A stretch of DNA of 64,000 bases, from positions 1-64,000 of the forward strand of contig CABIXF010000020.1 of the NCBI GenBank assembly GCA_902362595.1, in the 5' to 3' direction. The notes under the pieces are model-generated. The model saw only the letters and a program-made list of their open reading frames with translations. It had not been told where the DNA came from and made no database searches. The position numbers were made by a program, and so were the translations under genes. Below, piece after piece: positions 43,983 through 54,900 of the stretch (positions are counted from its first letter, which is position 1; the number at the start of each line of letters is the position of its first letter). This DNA is from Bacteroidaceae bacterium (GTDB lineage Bacteria; Bacteroidota; Bacteroidia; Bacteroidales; Bacteroidaceae).

Positions 43983-45233
43983 TTAATCCAACACCTTGTA
44001 TCCCTTCCAGCCATAATAGGCACAGAACAGGAAACAAACCATCGGAACAAGATAAGCCACATGATACATCTGCGCATTGACATGCATCAGATAGGCCGTG
44101 AACTGAGGCAGACAGGCATTTCCCACAATGGCCATCACCAGGAAAGCGGCCCCGCTCTTGGTTTGGTCGCCCAACCCTTTCAATGCCAGCGAGAACTGTG
44201 TGGGATACATGATGGACATAAAGAAGGAGATGCCCAGCATGGCATACAGCCCGGTCCGCCCGCCACACACGGTCACTAGCAGACACAGCACCACGTTCAC
44301 CAGTGCATACACCAGCAACATGTCCTGCGGACGGAAACGAATCATCAGTCCGGTACCAATCCATCGTCCGAGCAGGAAAGCCAGCATATATAATCCAAAA
44401 TACGTGGTAGCCACGGTTTCCGAAATGCCTGCATACGTACAGCAGTACACCAGAAACAGGCTGTTGATGGCCGTCTGCCCGCCGTTATAGAAGAACTGGG
44501 CAATTACTCCCCAGCGCAGATGCGACCGTTTCCATACCCCAAAATCTATCAGTTTTTCCTTAACCGACTCACGGTGACCTTCGTCGCCAATCTTCGGCAG
44601 TCTGGCAAAAAGGAATACCACGGCAATGAGCAGCAACAATACGGCCAGCGCCAGATAAGGAGTTTTCATGGCATCCGTTTCAAACTGGATATAAGCGTCC
44701 CATCCGCCTGGATAATCCGCAGGCAACGTTTCGCGCGTATAATGAGTACCGCTCAACACCAGTTTGCTCAAGAACATGGCCGAGATGAAGGCACCCAGCC
44801 CGTTGAACGACTGCGCCAGGTTCAGGCGCCGGGGAGCAGTAGCCGCCTCACCCAACGCCGTGACATACGGATTGGCCGCTGTCTCCAGGAAACACATCCC
44901 GGTGGCAATAATGAAGAAGATGCACAGATACGCCCAATATTCTTTCAAGATGGCTGCCGGAAAGAACAACAAGCCTCCCACGGCTGCCAGGAACAATCCA
45001 AACACAATACCCGCCTTGTAGCTGTAACGCTTCATGAACATGGCAATCGGTATCGGGAAAATAAAATAAGCCAGCCAGTAGGCCGTTTCCGTAAAAGAGG
45101 CTTCAAAGGTATTCAGCTCACAGGTCTTCATCAGCTGCCGGATCATGGTAGGCAGCAGGTTGCTGCTGATGGCCCACAAAAAGAACAAGCTGAACACCAG
45201 TGCCAGCGGAAGTGTATAACTTTTGTTTTTCAT
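43983..45233 (-). CDS. fucP: FucP-like sugar:H+ symporter (MFS)
   Basis: About 416 aa from the ATG at 45233, with twelve predicted membrane helices and family features: FFLWAISSNLLPTMIRQLMKTC at the N-terminus, GMCFLETAANPYVTALG and SLFLVYCCTYAGISE. FucP imports L-fucose with protons across the inner membrane. An upstream GTG at 45251 is possible. It fits between the amidohydrolase and dehydrogenase genes of the fucose operon. Confidence 0.85.
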   Translation of the reverse strand: MKNKSYTLPLALVFSLFFLWAISSNLLPTMIRQLMKTCELNTFEASFTETAYWLAYFIFPIPIAMFMKRYSYKAGIVFGLFLAAVGGLLFFPAAILKEYWAYLCIFFIIATGMCFLETAANPYVTALGEAATAPRRLNLAQSFNGLGAFISAMFLSKLVLSGTHYTRETLPADYPGGWDAYIQFETDAMKTPYLALAVLLLLIAVVFLFARLPKIGDEGHRESVKEKLIDFGVWKRSHLRWGVIAQFFYNGGQTAINSLFLVYCCTYAGISETVATTYFGLYMLAFLLGRWIGTGLMIRFRPQDMLLVYALVNVVLCLLVTVCGGRTGLYAMLGISFFMSIMYPTQFSLALKGLGDQTKSGAAFLVMAIVGNACLPQFTAYLMHVNAQMYHVAYLVPMVCFLFCAYYGWKGYKVLD

Positions 45234-45251
45234 CGTATCCTGCTTTTTCAC

Positions 45252-46172
45252 TTATTCCGACATATTCTTGACATAAGGAAGTTCCGGCAACTTCTGGAAA
45301 CCATAAAAACGGCGGGCATTCTCTCCAAGGAACAGGGCTTTCTCCTCGTCTGTCAGTTCCTTCGACTTGCTCACGAAATCGTACGACATCCGATACGTAA
45401 TGGCGGTAATCGTCCGCGGATAGTCCGACCCCCACATCAGTTTTTCGAAACCAACCAAATCGGCTGCCTCCCGAATGGCCCTTATAGCCCCCTTGAACGG
45501 GTAAAACTCGTCGTTGAACAGCCAGGTGATACCGCCCGACTCAATACGCACATTCGGATGGCGCGCCAGCTTGATTTGCTCCGTCCAACCGGAAGTGGTC
45601 ACCATCCCGAAATGGCCAATGGCCACTTTCAGGTCAGGACATTCCTGAATCACCTCTTCCAACTCACCCACCTGCGTAGCCCCGTCGGCCATGTCGATGG
45701 AAAGCAATACTCCGTGTTGTTCCATCAAATGGAACAGCTGCATCATTTCCTCACTGTTCAGCCACACACGGCCTTCTTTCAGCAACAGCCGCTGAGCCGG
45801 TATCTTAATACCCCGGAACCCGCGAGCAATGAGCTGACGCGCCTGCTCCAGAAAACCCGGTTTGCGGAATTCGCACATACCGCACACAAAGAACCGGTTG
45901 GGATAGCGGGCAGCGACTTCCTCCAGATAATCATTCTGAAAACCGTCGATAAACTCCTGTGTCACCACTGCCGCAGCCACCTGCGCATAATTCATGTTCG
46001 ACAGGAATACTTCGGCACTGTTCACCCCGTCGGTCATAAACGGGGGAAGCATCTGACGCACTTCCCCCATAAACAATGACCGCCCATTCTCCAAGGTACG
46101 GATAGGCAGTCCATCAACCACCGTATCCTGCTTCAACCATAAATGAGAATGTGCATCTATAATCAACCCCAT
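45252..46172 (-). CDS. Amidohydrolase, probable L-fuconolactonase
   Basis: The 306-aa protein belongs to the amidohydrolase_2 (COG2159/COG3618) family: HSHLW near the start, GFRGIKIP, IGHFGM and MWGSDYPRT near the end, the metal and catalytic segments. Known family members next to fucose genes hydrolyse L-fucono-1,5-lactone. Here it lies between the aldo/keto reductase and the fucose permease, so this activity is likely but inferred. The ATG at 46172 is used; a TTG two codons upstream is less likely. Confidence 0.82.
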   Translation of the reverse strand: MGLIIDAHSHLWLKQDTVVDGLPIRTLENGRSLFMGEVRQMLPPFMTDGVNSAEVFLSNMNYAQVAAAVVTQEFIDGFQNDYLEEVAARYPNRFFVCGMCEFRKPGFLEQARQLIARGFRGIKIPAQRLLLKEGRVWLNSEEMMQLFHLMEQHGVLLSIDMADGATQVGELEEVIQECPDLKVAIGHFGMVTTSGWTEQIKLARHPNVRIESGGITWLFNDEFYPFKGAIRAIREAADLVGFEKLMWGSDYPRTITAITYRMSYDFVSKSKELTDEEKALFLGENARRFYGFQKLPELPYVKNMSE

Positions 46173-46187
46173 ATACAACTTCCTCCT

Positions 46188-47126
46188 TTATGAGTTAGCC
46201 CAGCTCACGCGGAACTGGTTGCCGATGATTTCCCGCACTTCACGTACCAATTCCTCATCCATCGGTTCCTCGATATACGCTACATTCTTCTTCACATTCT
46301 GCGGATTGGCCGTACTGAACAATGTAGTGGCAATCCGCGGATTGCTGACTGCATACTGCATGGCCAGCTTCTCAATGGGATAATGCTTGGCTTTGCAATG
46401 TTCCATCGCCTTCCGACAGGCCTCTACCAGCGGCTGGGGTGCCGGATGCCAAGCCGGTACGCCTCTTTCCGTCAGCAATCCCATAGACAACGGAGAGGCA
46501 TTGATGACGCCGATACCTTTCGATTCAAAATAATCCAGGAAATCCAACAGCTTGTCGTCACACAGGCAGTGATGACAAAAGTTCAACACCGATTCCACCG
46601 TACCGTCCGGCACATGGTCAATCACCCATTTCAGGTTCTCCAGCTGAAGGTCGGTAATGCCCACATGGCCTACCACCCCTTTTTCTCTCAGTTCCACCAA
46701 GGCTGGCAGAGTTTCATTCACCACCTGGTTCAAATCGGCGAACTCGATATCATGCACGTTAATCAAATCGATGTAATCAATATGCAGGCGTTCCATGCTT
46801 TCGTACACACTCTCCGTAGCCCGTTTGCCGGAATAATCCCACGTATTCACGCCATCTTTTCCGTAACGTCCCACCTTCGTGGAGAGGTAATACTTGTCGC
46901 GTGGAATATCCTTCAACGCCTTTCCCAACACGGTCTCCGCCTTGTAATGCCCGTAATAAGGTGACACATCTATAAAATTCATTCCCAAATCGATAGCTGT
47001 AAACACCGCCTCCAAGGCCTCTTTTTCTTTAATGTCATGGAATACTCCTCCTAAAGAAGAAGCTCCAAAACTCAGGGAAGAAACTTTCATTCCCGTTTTT
47101 CCAATTTCATGGTATTGCATAGTCAT
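46188..47126 (-). CDS. Aldo/keto reductase, probable L-fucose dehydrogenase
   Basis: The 312-aa (beta/alpha)8 protein shows the aldo/keto reductase catalytic set: DVSPYYGH (Tyr), STKVGRYG (Lys) and LINVHDIEF (His), with the cofactor-binding region near NPRIATTLFSTAN. Related enzymes beside fucose genes oxidise L-fucose to its lactone (also listed as D-threo-aldose dehydrogenase). Its position before the lactonase supports this. An ATG two codons later (47120) is possible. Confidence 0.82.
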   Translation of the reverse strand: MTMQYHEIGKTGMKVSSLSFGASSLGGVFHDIKEKEALEAVFTAIDLGMNFIDVSPYYGHYKAETVLGKALKDIPRDKYYLSTKVGRYGKDGVNTWDYSGKRATESVYESMERLHIDYIDLINVHDIEFADLNQVVNETLPALVELREKGVVGHVGITDLQLENLKWVIDHVPDGTVESVLNFCHHCLCDDKLLDFLDYFESKGIGVINASPLSMGLLTERGVPAWHPAPQPLVEACRKAMEHCKAKHYPIEKLAMQYAVSNPRIATTLFSTANPQNVKKNVAYIEEPMDEELVREVREIIGNQFRVSWANS

Positions 47127-47131
47127 TTTAT

Positions 47132-47512
47132 TTAAGATTCATACAAATAAAACATTCGTTCCATCAACCGCCATTTTTCGGCAGAAGTGCTGCCCGGCAC
47201 ACATTCCTGAAAACGGGCTACATGGTCTTCCCATTCGGCCTGCCGGGGCAATTGAGCCAGGCGTTTCATCGCGGTATCCCAGTCAAAATCCAATGGTGTT
47301 TCCACAATCATGAACAGGCGGCTGCCGATGATGTAAATCTCCATCTCCAGAATCCCGACCGACCGAATACCTTCCCGAATCTCCGGCCAAGCCTTTTCAC
47401 GACTATGTATTTCCCGGTATTCCGCTATCAGTTCCGGATTGTTTTTCAAATCCAATGTCTGGCAGTAGCGCTTGACGGGCATCCTATATTCTTTTACTCT
47501 ATATCCTTCCAT
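47132..47512 (-). CDS. L-rhamnose/L-fucose mutarotase-type protein
   Basis: The 126-aa protein is of the RhaM family (DUF718): KRYCQTLDLKNNPELIAEYREIH near the N-terminus, with the active-site His. It interconverts anomers of the 6-deoxy sugar. Placed directly after the fucosidase gene (4 bases) and before the sugar dehydrogenase, L-fucose is the more likely substrate here. Confidence 0.85.
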   Translation of the reverse strand: MEGYRVKEYRMPVKRYCQTLDLKNNPELIAEYREIHSREKAWPEIREGIRSVGILEMEIYIIGSRLFMIVETPLDFDWDTAMKRLAQLPRQAEWEDHVARFQECVPGSTSAEKWRLMERMFYLYES

Positions 47513-47516
47513 TTTA

Positions 47517-49160
47517 TCATTTCATAATCTTCAGTACAGGCGCAATCTGATTCAATGGCTGAGTCGGTAATGTCACCCGCAACCCCTCTGCCGTACGTAC
47601 AAAATCGACCTTTCCGTATCCCAATAATTCTACTCGCCGAATATTTTCTTCATAAAGTTTGCTACCAGCAGCCAGCGACTTGACGGTCACTTTACCATCT
47701 TCCGGCCAGGCCAGTACGGTGGCATACAAAGCTTTCGGGGTTTGGGTAAACCGGATTTCCTTGGCTCCCGCCTGACTGTAGGAGCCTTCATTGAAACCTT
47801 GCGCATTCAGCGGAATGTCTTCTTCCGCAATCGGGCCTTCGCCAAACACTTTCCACGGACGCGTATCGTAAATGGCTTCCTTGTTGATGTTCATCCATTC
47901 GCCAAACTCCTTCAAGATTTTCTCTTCCTTCTCATCGAAAGTTCCATCAGCCCGCAACGGCACACTCAGCAACAGATTACCGTTCTTGCTCACGATGTCA
48001 ACCAACAGTTTGGCTACGTAGGCAGCCGACTTATATTCATTCTTCTCATAAATGGACGTATTGTAATGCCACCCGCCGATGCAGGAGCATGACTGCCAAG
48101 GCTGGTCGATAATCTGATTAGGAGCCCCGCGTTCCACATCCCATACCAATGCCTTCCGCTGGTTTTCGTCCAAAATCTTTCCGAACATCACCGCCTCCAG
48201 TTTGCCTTTATGTGTAGCCATGTTGTGGTTATAGAAATGTGCCGCAATCTTCAGTCCCGCATCACTGATGGGATAAAAAGGAGCAACCGTCACATCGAAA
48301 TAAATCAAATCCGGATTGTAACGGTTGATGGCATCTACCGTACGGTTATAGAAATTTGTGCAATATTCCGGGGTAGGAATGCACACTCCGTTTCCCCACG
48401 CCCACTGTCGGTGAATCATTCCATTATCCCAACTGTTTTCACTCAACGGATGGTTCTGTGCATACAAATCCTGCGGGTCGTATCCTTCCCACCACTTACC
48501 TTTTCCATCGGCCTTGGTCAGCTTTCCATCATAAGGAATACCTTTTTTCGGGCCAATCGTATCATGACGCTGTGAGGGTTCATACCAGCTCCACGCATGG
48601 TCGGCATGGAAACTGATGCCGAAATACAACCCGTATTTCCGGGCAGCTTTCTCCCATCCGGCCAGAATGTCTTTTTTCGGTCCCATGTTTACCGAGTTCC
48701 AAGATTGGTACTTGCTGTCCCACAAGTCCATGTTGTCGTGGTGATTGCCCAAGGCAAAGAAATACTGAGCACCGATTTTCTTATAAAAGGCCACCAGCTT
48801 GTCGGGGTCCCATTTCTCGGCCTTCCACAACGGAATGATGTCCTTGAAACCCACCTCCGACGGATGGCCATAGTGTTCCACATGGAACTTATATTCATTC
48901 GAGCCTTCAATATACATGGAGCGGGCCATCCAGTCGCCGGAACCTTCCACACATTGGGGACCCCAGTGCGCCCAAATGCCAAACTTCACGTTCCGGAACC
49001 ATTCCGGTACCTGATAGTTGCTTTCAAGCGAAGCCCAGGTAGGTTCGAATTTGCCTTTCATCATCGGTTCGTCTTTCTCCGAAACCGGCACCTGATAGGT
49101 TTGAGCAGCCAGTCCGCTGACAGATAAAAATAAAGAAGCCAATATGAGTTTTGTTTTCAT
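47517..49160 (-). CDS. Alpha-L-fucosidase (GH29), secreted
   Basis: The 547-aa enzyme has a signal peptide (ASLFLSVSGLAAQ) and a GH29 barrel: WFRNVKFGIWAHWGPQCVEGSG, YFFALGNHHDNMDLWDSKYQ, then NPDLIYFDVTVAPF, whose Asp is the likely nucleophile, and a C-terminal beta domain. It releases L-fucose from glycans in the periplasm or outside. It heads the leftward fucose operon, whose promoter carries the shared bipartite motif. Confidence 0.93.
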   Translation of the reverse strand: MKTKLILASLFLSVSGLAAQTYQVPVSEKDEPMMKGKFEPTWASLESNYQVPEWFRNVKFGIWAHWGPQCVEGSGDWMARSMYIEGSNEYKFHVEHYGHPSEVGFKDIIPLWKAEKWDPDKLVAFYKKIGAQYFFALGNHHDNMDLWDSKYQSWNSVNMGPKKDILAGWEKAARKYGLYFGISFHADHAWSWYEPSQRHDTIGPKKGIPYDGKLTKADGKGKWWEGYDPQDLYAQNHPLSENSWDNGMIHRQWAWGNGVCIPTPEYCTNFYNRTVDAINRYNPDLIYFDVTVAPFYPISDAGLKIAAHFYNHNMATHKGKLEAVMFGKILDENQRKALVWDVERGAPNQIIDQPWQSCSCIGGWHYNTSIYEKNEYKSAAYVAKLLVDIVSKNGNLLLSVPLRADGTFDEKEEKILKEFGEWMNINKEAIYDTRPWKVFGEGPIAEEDIPLNAQGFNEGSYSQAGAKEIRFTQTPKALYATVLAWPEDGKVTVKSLAAGSKLYEENIRRVELLGYGKVDFVRTAEGLRVTLPTQPLNQIAPVLKIMK

Positions 49161-49190
49161 AAGTATGATTTTTAGAGATTCTTACAAAAA

Positions 49191-49256
49191 CAAATGTACA
49201 GAGAAACTAAAAACAGGAATAGGATTAAATGGTAAGTTTATATGTCAATATCGACA
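49191..49256 (-). promoter_or_regulatory. Fucose operon promoter with bipartite operator
   Basis: Minus-strand -7 box TACATTTG at 49191-49198. After a gap of 21 bases, TAGGATTAAAT lies at 49220-49230 and ATCGAC at 49250-49255 (given in plus orientation). Both parts recur at the same distance in the susC promoter at 55040. No ordinary -33 TTTG is present, which suits activation by a bound AraC protein. Confidence 0.75.
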
Positions 49257-49362
49257 AACTGTCCCTCAAAAGCCTCTTTTTCCCAATTTATTCACACTTA
49301 TTTCGACAAGCTTTCATCAAGAAAAAGAATAAAACTGTAAATTTATCACCAAAATTTAGCCT

Positions 49363-50217
49363 ATGAATCTGCAAGTAGAACAACTGCATCCACTGGTCCT
49401 GAGTGTAGGGCTGGCTATCCACAACGCCGACTGGAACTGGAAAAATGTCAACAGCCCGTTTACACGTTTGTACTATGTCACAGAAGGTACAGCTCAAATA
49501 GAACTACCCGACGGAATACATACCTTACATCCCAATCACATGTATTTCGTGCCGGCATTTACGGTACATACCAATATCTGTTCTTCACACTTTGTTCATT
49601 ACTACTTGCATATTTATGAGGACCACTATTCGGAAAATGACTGGCTGGAGCACTGGAAATTCCCGGTAGAGATAGAAGCCGCCCCCTTCGATTTAGCACT
49701 TTTCCAACGCTTGTGTGAAATCAACCCCCACATGACACTTCAGAAATCAGATCCCACCACATACGACAACAATCCGACACTTATGCGTAACCTGCTTAAG
49801 AACCGGCAAAGAGCGTTCTGCGACAAAGTAGAGTCAAGAGGAATTGTACTGCAACTGTTGTCACACTTCCTGAAACATGCCCAACCTAAAATTGAAATGG
49901 AAGATAACCGAATTGCCAAAACCGTGATGTACATTCGCAAGCACCTTAACGAGTCCATTGAACTTGAGAAGTTGGCCGAAATATCCTGCTTATCGAAAGA
50001 CCATTTTATCCGACTGTTCAAGAAAGAATTGGGAAATACCCCTCTGCAATATATCAACCAAAAGAAAATAGAAAAAGCCCAATTACTTCTGATTACGGAG
50101 GATTTAGCGGTTAAAGAAATAGCCTTTCAATTGGCTTTTGAAGATTATTCTTACTTCAACCGTTTATTTAAAAAAATAACCGGCGTGACTCCTCAAGAAT
50201 ACCGCCGGCTATATTAA
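49363..50217 (+). CDS. AraC-family transcriptional regulator
   Basis: The 284-aa protein has an N-terminal cupin-like ligand domain (RLYYVTEGTAQIELPDG, then HPNHMYFVPAFTVHT) and two C-terminal helix-turn-helices (ESIELEKLAEISCLSKDHFIRLFKKELG and DLAVKEIAFQLAFEDYSYFNRLFKK). It is divergent from the fucose operon and convergent with the second susD. It is the natural candidate to bind the bipartite motif at three promoters, and it would respond to a sugar such as L-fucose; both points are inference. Confidence 0.9.
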   Translation: MNLQVEQLHPLVLSVGLAIHNADWNWKNVNSPFTRLYYVTEGTAQIELPDGIHTLHPNHMYFVPAFTVHTNICSSHFVHYYLHIYEDHYSENDWLEHWKFPVEIEAAPFDLALFQRLCEINPHMTLQKSDPTTYDNNPTLMRNLLKNRQRAFCDKVESRGIVLQLLSHFLKHAQPKIEMEDNRIAKTVMYIRKHLNESIELEKLAEISCLSKDHFIRLFKKELGNTPLQYINQKKIEKAQLLLITEDLAVKEIAFQLAFEDYSYFNRLFKKITGVTPQEYRRLY

Positions 50218-50231
50218 GTTAAAACTACAAA

Positions 50232-51920
50232 TTAATTGTAGCCTTCATTCTGTTTCAGATTCTTATTCACATTCCTTTCACTCTGTGGAATAGGGAAGTA
50301 ACGATTATGAGCAGCCCAAGTACGAGTTTCAAATTGATAATACATATCTTCATCTACCGGTGAAGCAGCAGAACCACTTCCCCGATAATTCGGAGCAGAA
50401 GAATCATCAGACAATTTCACACCCGTAAACGTGTGGTTCAACTCTTGTTCGGCAATTCCCCAACGAAGCACATCGAAGTACCGGAAACCTTCAAATGCAA
50501 GTTCCACCCGTCTTTCTTTCCGCACCGCTTTACGTACATCTTCCTGAGTAGGCAAATCTGCTTTCTGATAACCTGGCAGACTGACACGATTACGAATGTC
50601 ATTGATGGTCAAATCAAGAACAGACTGGTCCACTTCACCAGGCGCCACTTCATTCAACGCTTCCAAATAACTCAACAAGACTTCTGCATAACGCATAATC
50701 GGAGTGTAAGTCGGAGTCGAAGCAATGTTATTAGTAATTGAAGGATCACAACCTTTTTTCGGACAATACCCATTAAACAGAGCATAACGATTATAACTAT
50801 CCGCTGTATTAGGTCCCAAAAAACAATTATAAGTGATATCATTATAGGTTGTACCCGGATAAGATCCTACAGGAGGAAGAAATATAGAAGCATATAGTCT
50901 TATCTCCCGATTTACATACGGATCATTCTCATCATACACAGCCGATGTTTCGATGCCCTTTCCGTCTGTACAGAAATATTCTTTCACCAATTCATTATAA
51001 GGGGCAAACTGATGCCAACCTCCATACGCACATTCCGGATACAAATATTGATAACGTGAGTTGGTATATTTATCTGCAATACCCATGATACAGAAGATGG
51101 TTTCAGGACTATATTCACCGCCTATTTGGAATAATTTCTCATAACTTTCTTCTCCATTCCGGCGATCCAACTCATAATCTCCCGAAATAATCACCTCATG
51201 CAAGATATTTGCCGCATCTCTCCAACGATCCTGTGCCAAATACAAACGGGATAGCAATACTTTTGCAGCAGCATTGGTCAAACGTCCATAATCCTCTGCA
51301 TCATAACTGTCTGGTAGTAACTGGGCAGCCTCCTTCAAATCTGTTTCTACTTGTGCATACACATCAGCTTGCGCTGTCTGAGCAATCGTATTCGCTTCTT
51401 CCACACTCAATGGGGCAAGCGGCATAGGTACATCTTTAAAATAAAATGCCAAATTAAAGAAGAAATAGGCTCGCAAAGTCTTTACCTCAGCAATCCATTT
51501 TTCCTTCGTATCTTCATCCATTGGACATTTTCCTATATTCGCCAAGAAATTATTGTATTTTGCTATTTGGGTATAAGCATTCTTCCAATATGTCGTAATA
51601 TTCGAGTTTGTTGCTACGGTATTAGAACTGGCCATCAAAGTTGTAAAGTTTTCTTTTTCCGTGCCATTTCCCCCAACAAAATCCAGATACAATAATCCTT
51701 GAGGAGTAGCAAAATCATCATGGGCCCATCCTGTTTGGAACCGATAACAACCTACCAATGCTAAATATGCATCATTCTCACCGGTCCAGCATGTGCTTTC
51801 TGAAATAGCAGAAGGAGGGTTTTTCTCCAATAAATCCGAACAACTCACAAGTGTTCCTGACAAAGCCAATGTATAAATGGACAATTTGGCTATATGTAAT
51901 ATGTGTAATAATGGTTTCAT
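50232..51920 (-). CDS. SusD/RagB-family lipoprotein of the fucose-linked locus
   Basis: From the ATG at 51920 the protein has 562 aa with a lipobox (LSGTLVSCSDLLE). SusD features are the N-terminal AYLALVGCYRF, TLRAYFFFNLAFYFKDVP, and the C-terminal RKERRVELAFEGFRYFDVLRWG. It lies 19 bases after the paired susC and is intact, whereas that susC is broken. Ligand unknown; probably a fucosylated or galactosylated glycan. Confidence 0.92.
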   Translation of the reverse strand: MKPLLHILHIAKLSIYTLALSGTLVSCSDLLEKNPPSAISESTCWTGENDAYLALVGCYRFQTGWAHDDFATPQGLLYLDFVGGNGTEKENFTTLMASSNTVATNSNITTYWKNAYTQIAKYNNFLANIGKCPMDEDTKEKWIAEVKTLRAYFFFNLAFYFKDVPMPLAPLSVEEANTIAQTAQADVYAQVETDLKEAAQLLPDSYDAEDYGRLTNAAAKVLLSRLYLAQDRWRDAANILHEVIISGDYELDRRNGEESYEKLFQIGGEYSPETIFCIMGIADKYTNSRYQYLYPECAYGGWHQFAPYNELVKEYFCTDGKGIETSAVYDENDPYVNREIRLYASIFLPPVGSYPGTTYNDITYNCFLGPNTADSYNRYALFNGYCPKKGCDPSITNNIASTPTYTPIMRYAEVLLSYLEALNEVAPGEVDQSVLDLTINDIRNRVSLPGYQKADLPTQEDVRKAVRKERRVELAFEGFRYFDVLRWGIAEQELNHTFTGVKLSDDSSAPNYRGSGSAASPVDEDMYYQFETRTWAAHNRYFPIPQSERNVNKNLKQNEGYN

Positions 51921-51939
51921 ATAATATGATTTATAGTAA

Positions 51940-54900
51940 TTAGAACTTGAAGTTAAATCCGAATGAATAAATCGCTGTAATAGGATAATAAGAAGGAGAG
52001 TCTCCTGTTCCGATTTCATTTTCAGGATCCCAGCCTTGATAGAAACTGTTAAAGCTAAACAGATTCTGTCCACTCACATACACACGCAGCTTTTCTATAC
52101 CAATTTTCTTCGTCCATGCCTGTGGCAATGTATAGCCCAGTTGCAGATTCTTTAAACGCAGGAAACTTGCATTGCGAACCCAATAATCAGATGTTTGCAG
52201 ATTCGGATTATTCATATTCAATGTTTCCAGCCGTGGATATTCCGCCCATTTATCAGGATTTTCTTCTGTCCAACAGTTTTCAGCCTGCCATCTTTGAATT
52301 TGCCCACCGTTATAGAACGCATAAGCCATATAAGAACCTATCTGGCGCTGATAACCTCCCAGCCCTTGGAACAAAGCAGAGAAATCGAATCCTTTATAAG
52401 ACGCGGAAAGGTTCAAACCGTAATAGAATTTAGGAGTAGTGCTGCCCAACACTGTACGGTCATATTCTGCATCGACCTTTCCATCGGGCACACCATCCGG
52501 GCCACTAATATCTTTATAACGCACATAACCCGGTTTCAAATCACTTTTTCCTACCAACTGTTCAGGTGCTGCATCAATTTCTGCCTGATCCACAAACAAA
52601 CCTTCTGTTTGATATCCATAAATAATACCTATTGGCTGCCCTACAATACGATTGTTGTTGATTTCCTCGGTAGCTCCGTTGGCTAATTCTTCTACTGCAT
52701 TCTTTACCCATGTAAAATTAGGTGCAATGCTAAACCGGAAATCTTTTCCAATATGCCCATTATAACTCAAGTTGACTTCAATACCCTTATTGGATACGGC
52801 TCCTACATTTGACTCTCCTACACTTTGTCCGATAATACCTGTTACTTCTACCGGAGCAAGAATATCGGAAGTATATTTATAAAAGTATTCAATGCTTCCA
52901 CTCAGTGTGTTATTAAACAAACCGAAATCAAGTCCGACATTGGTGATGGCCGTTTTCTCCCAAGTAATTTCAGGATTACGATAAGTAGAAACATACGTAC
53001 CCGGAACTAGGGTTGCCGGATTACCCAATGGATAATTATGCCCTAAATCGTATGTCTGCTGATAAGGATATACACCGATATTCTGATTCCCCAAGACACC
53101 ATAGGAAGCACGTAGTTTCAGGTTATTGAACACTTCGCCGATACGTGCATTGCGCCAGAAATTTTCTTCTGAGATTCTCCATCCAGCAGATACAGAAGGG
53201 AAAATACCCCAGCGGTTATCTTTTGCAAAACGGGAAGAACCATCATAACGCAAGTTTGCTTCCAGCAAATAACGATCTTTAAATGCATAATTCACACGAC
53301 CGAAGAAAGAAACCAACGCATATTCTTCCAAAGAGCTGTTATTGGTTGCCGTAGATGCATCACCCGCACCCAGTTCATACAATGAATTGTTAGGAAATGT
53401 ATTACGATATCCCTCTAAGCCTTTATTGGATGTCTGTTCCACTGAAGTACCGACCAGTATCTTAAGGTCATGACTGCCAAATGTTCTTTCATAATTAGCC
53501 AGTGCTTCCAGAATTGTATTCGTATTATTTGAAGTCCATATATTCAATATGGAAGGACCGATGGTCTTGTTCTCATCAAAGTAAGTTTCAGCACGATAGC
53601 TTTTATCGTATTTCGTATAGTACGTCACACCTGCTTTTCCAGTCAATGACAATCCCTTTAACGGCGTCTCCCATCTTAACTGTCCCGACGCACTGATATT
53701 GCGGCTGATATTCTGTACAAACGATTCGCTAGCCAGCCATGCTTCCGGACTATAGTTATCCTGATAGCCGAAACTGCCATCAGATTTCTGTCCTGCATAA
53801 ATAGGAGCTTCACGCACTGCATACCCAATAATACCGTCAATGCTTGTCGGTTCTCCATTAGGTGCATTGTATTTATTATTATATGCATTGATATTCAAAC
53901 TCAAAGAAACCGATTTGCCCAACTGACTTCTCAAAGAAAACAAGGCAGTCATACGTTCATTGGATGTTTTAGCCGTAAGTCCTTCTTGATTTCTATATCC
54001 AACAGACAAATTATAACTGGTGGTTGCATTCCCTCCTTGAATACTGACATTGTGCTGATGTTGGAAGCCAGAACCACTTTCTAAAAGCCATTTCAAATGA
54101 TTCACATTAGGATAATTGTCTGGATCCGAACCATCTCTATATTTCTGAATTTGTTCTGCTGTATAGGCATCCGACTTTCCCATATTCTGCATTGCCATGT
54201 TATAATACTGCGCATATTCCCATGAAGGAAGAAAATCAGGAAGTTCGGTTGCTTTCTGCCAGCCAAAAGAGTTATTATAAGTAACGACAGTTTTTCCCTG
54301 TGCCCCTTTCTTCGTTTCAATCAAGATTACCCCATTGGCAGCCCGATTACCATAAATAGAAGCTGAAGCTGCATCCTTTAAGAAAGAAATACTCTGAATA
54401 TCATTAGGATCTACGTCATCCAGATTACCAATCCATCAATCAAGACCAACGGATCGGTTCCTGCACTAGAGAAGGTTCCTGTTCCACGAATCTTTACGTT
54501 TGCACCAGTACCCGGGCGCCCGGAATTTTGTACCACGCTCAAACCTGGAGCTAACCCCGCAATAGCCTGCGCCGTACTCATCACCGGTTTATTCATCAAA
54601 TCATCACTTGTGACAGCAGACACAGCCCCTGTGAGATTCACTTTCTTCTGCGTACCATAACCGACAACTACCACTTCGTCCAATACCTCAGTATCCTCCT
54701 TCAAAACAATCCGCATCAGTCTTCCCGACACAGCCGGAACTTCCTGAGACGCATACCCCACATACGTAATCCGTAAAACATCTCCCGGATTCACCGATAA
54801 CGCAAAATTACCATCCAAATCACTTACAGTTCCATTACTGGTATTTTTCACTAAAATACTAACCCCAATCAAGGGCTCCCCATTAGTGTCTGTAATGTGA

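Noticed and set aside
52825..53010. Plus-strand frames inside the sus genes
   Set aside because: These and similar frames throughout are antisense to long, clearly identified proteins and have no support of their own.
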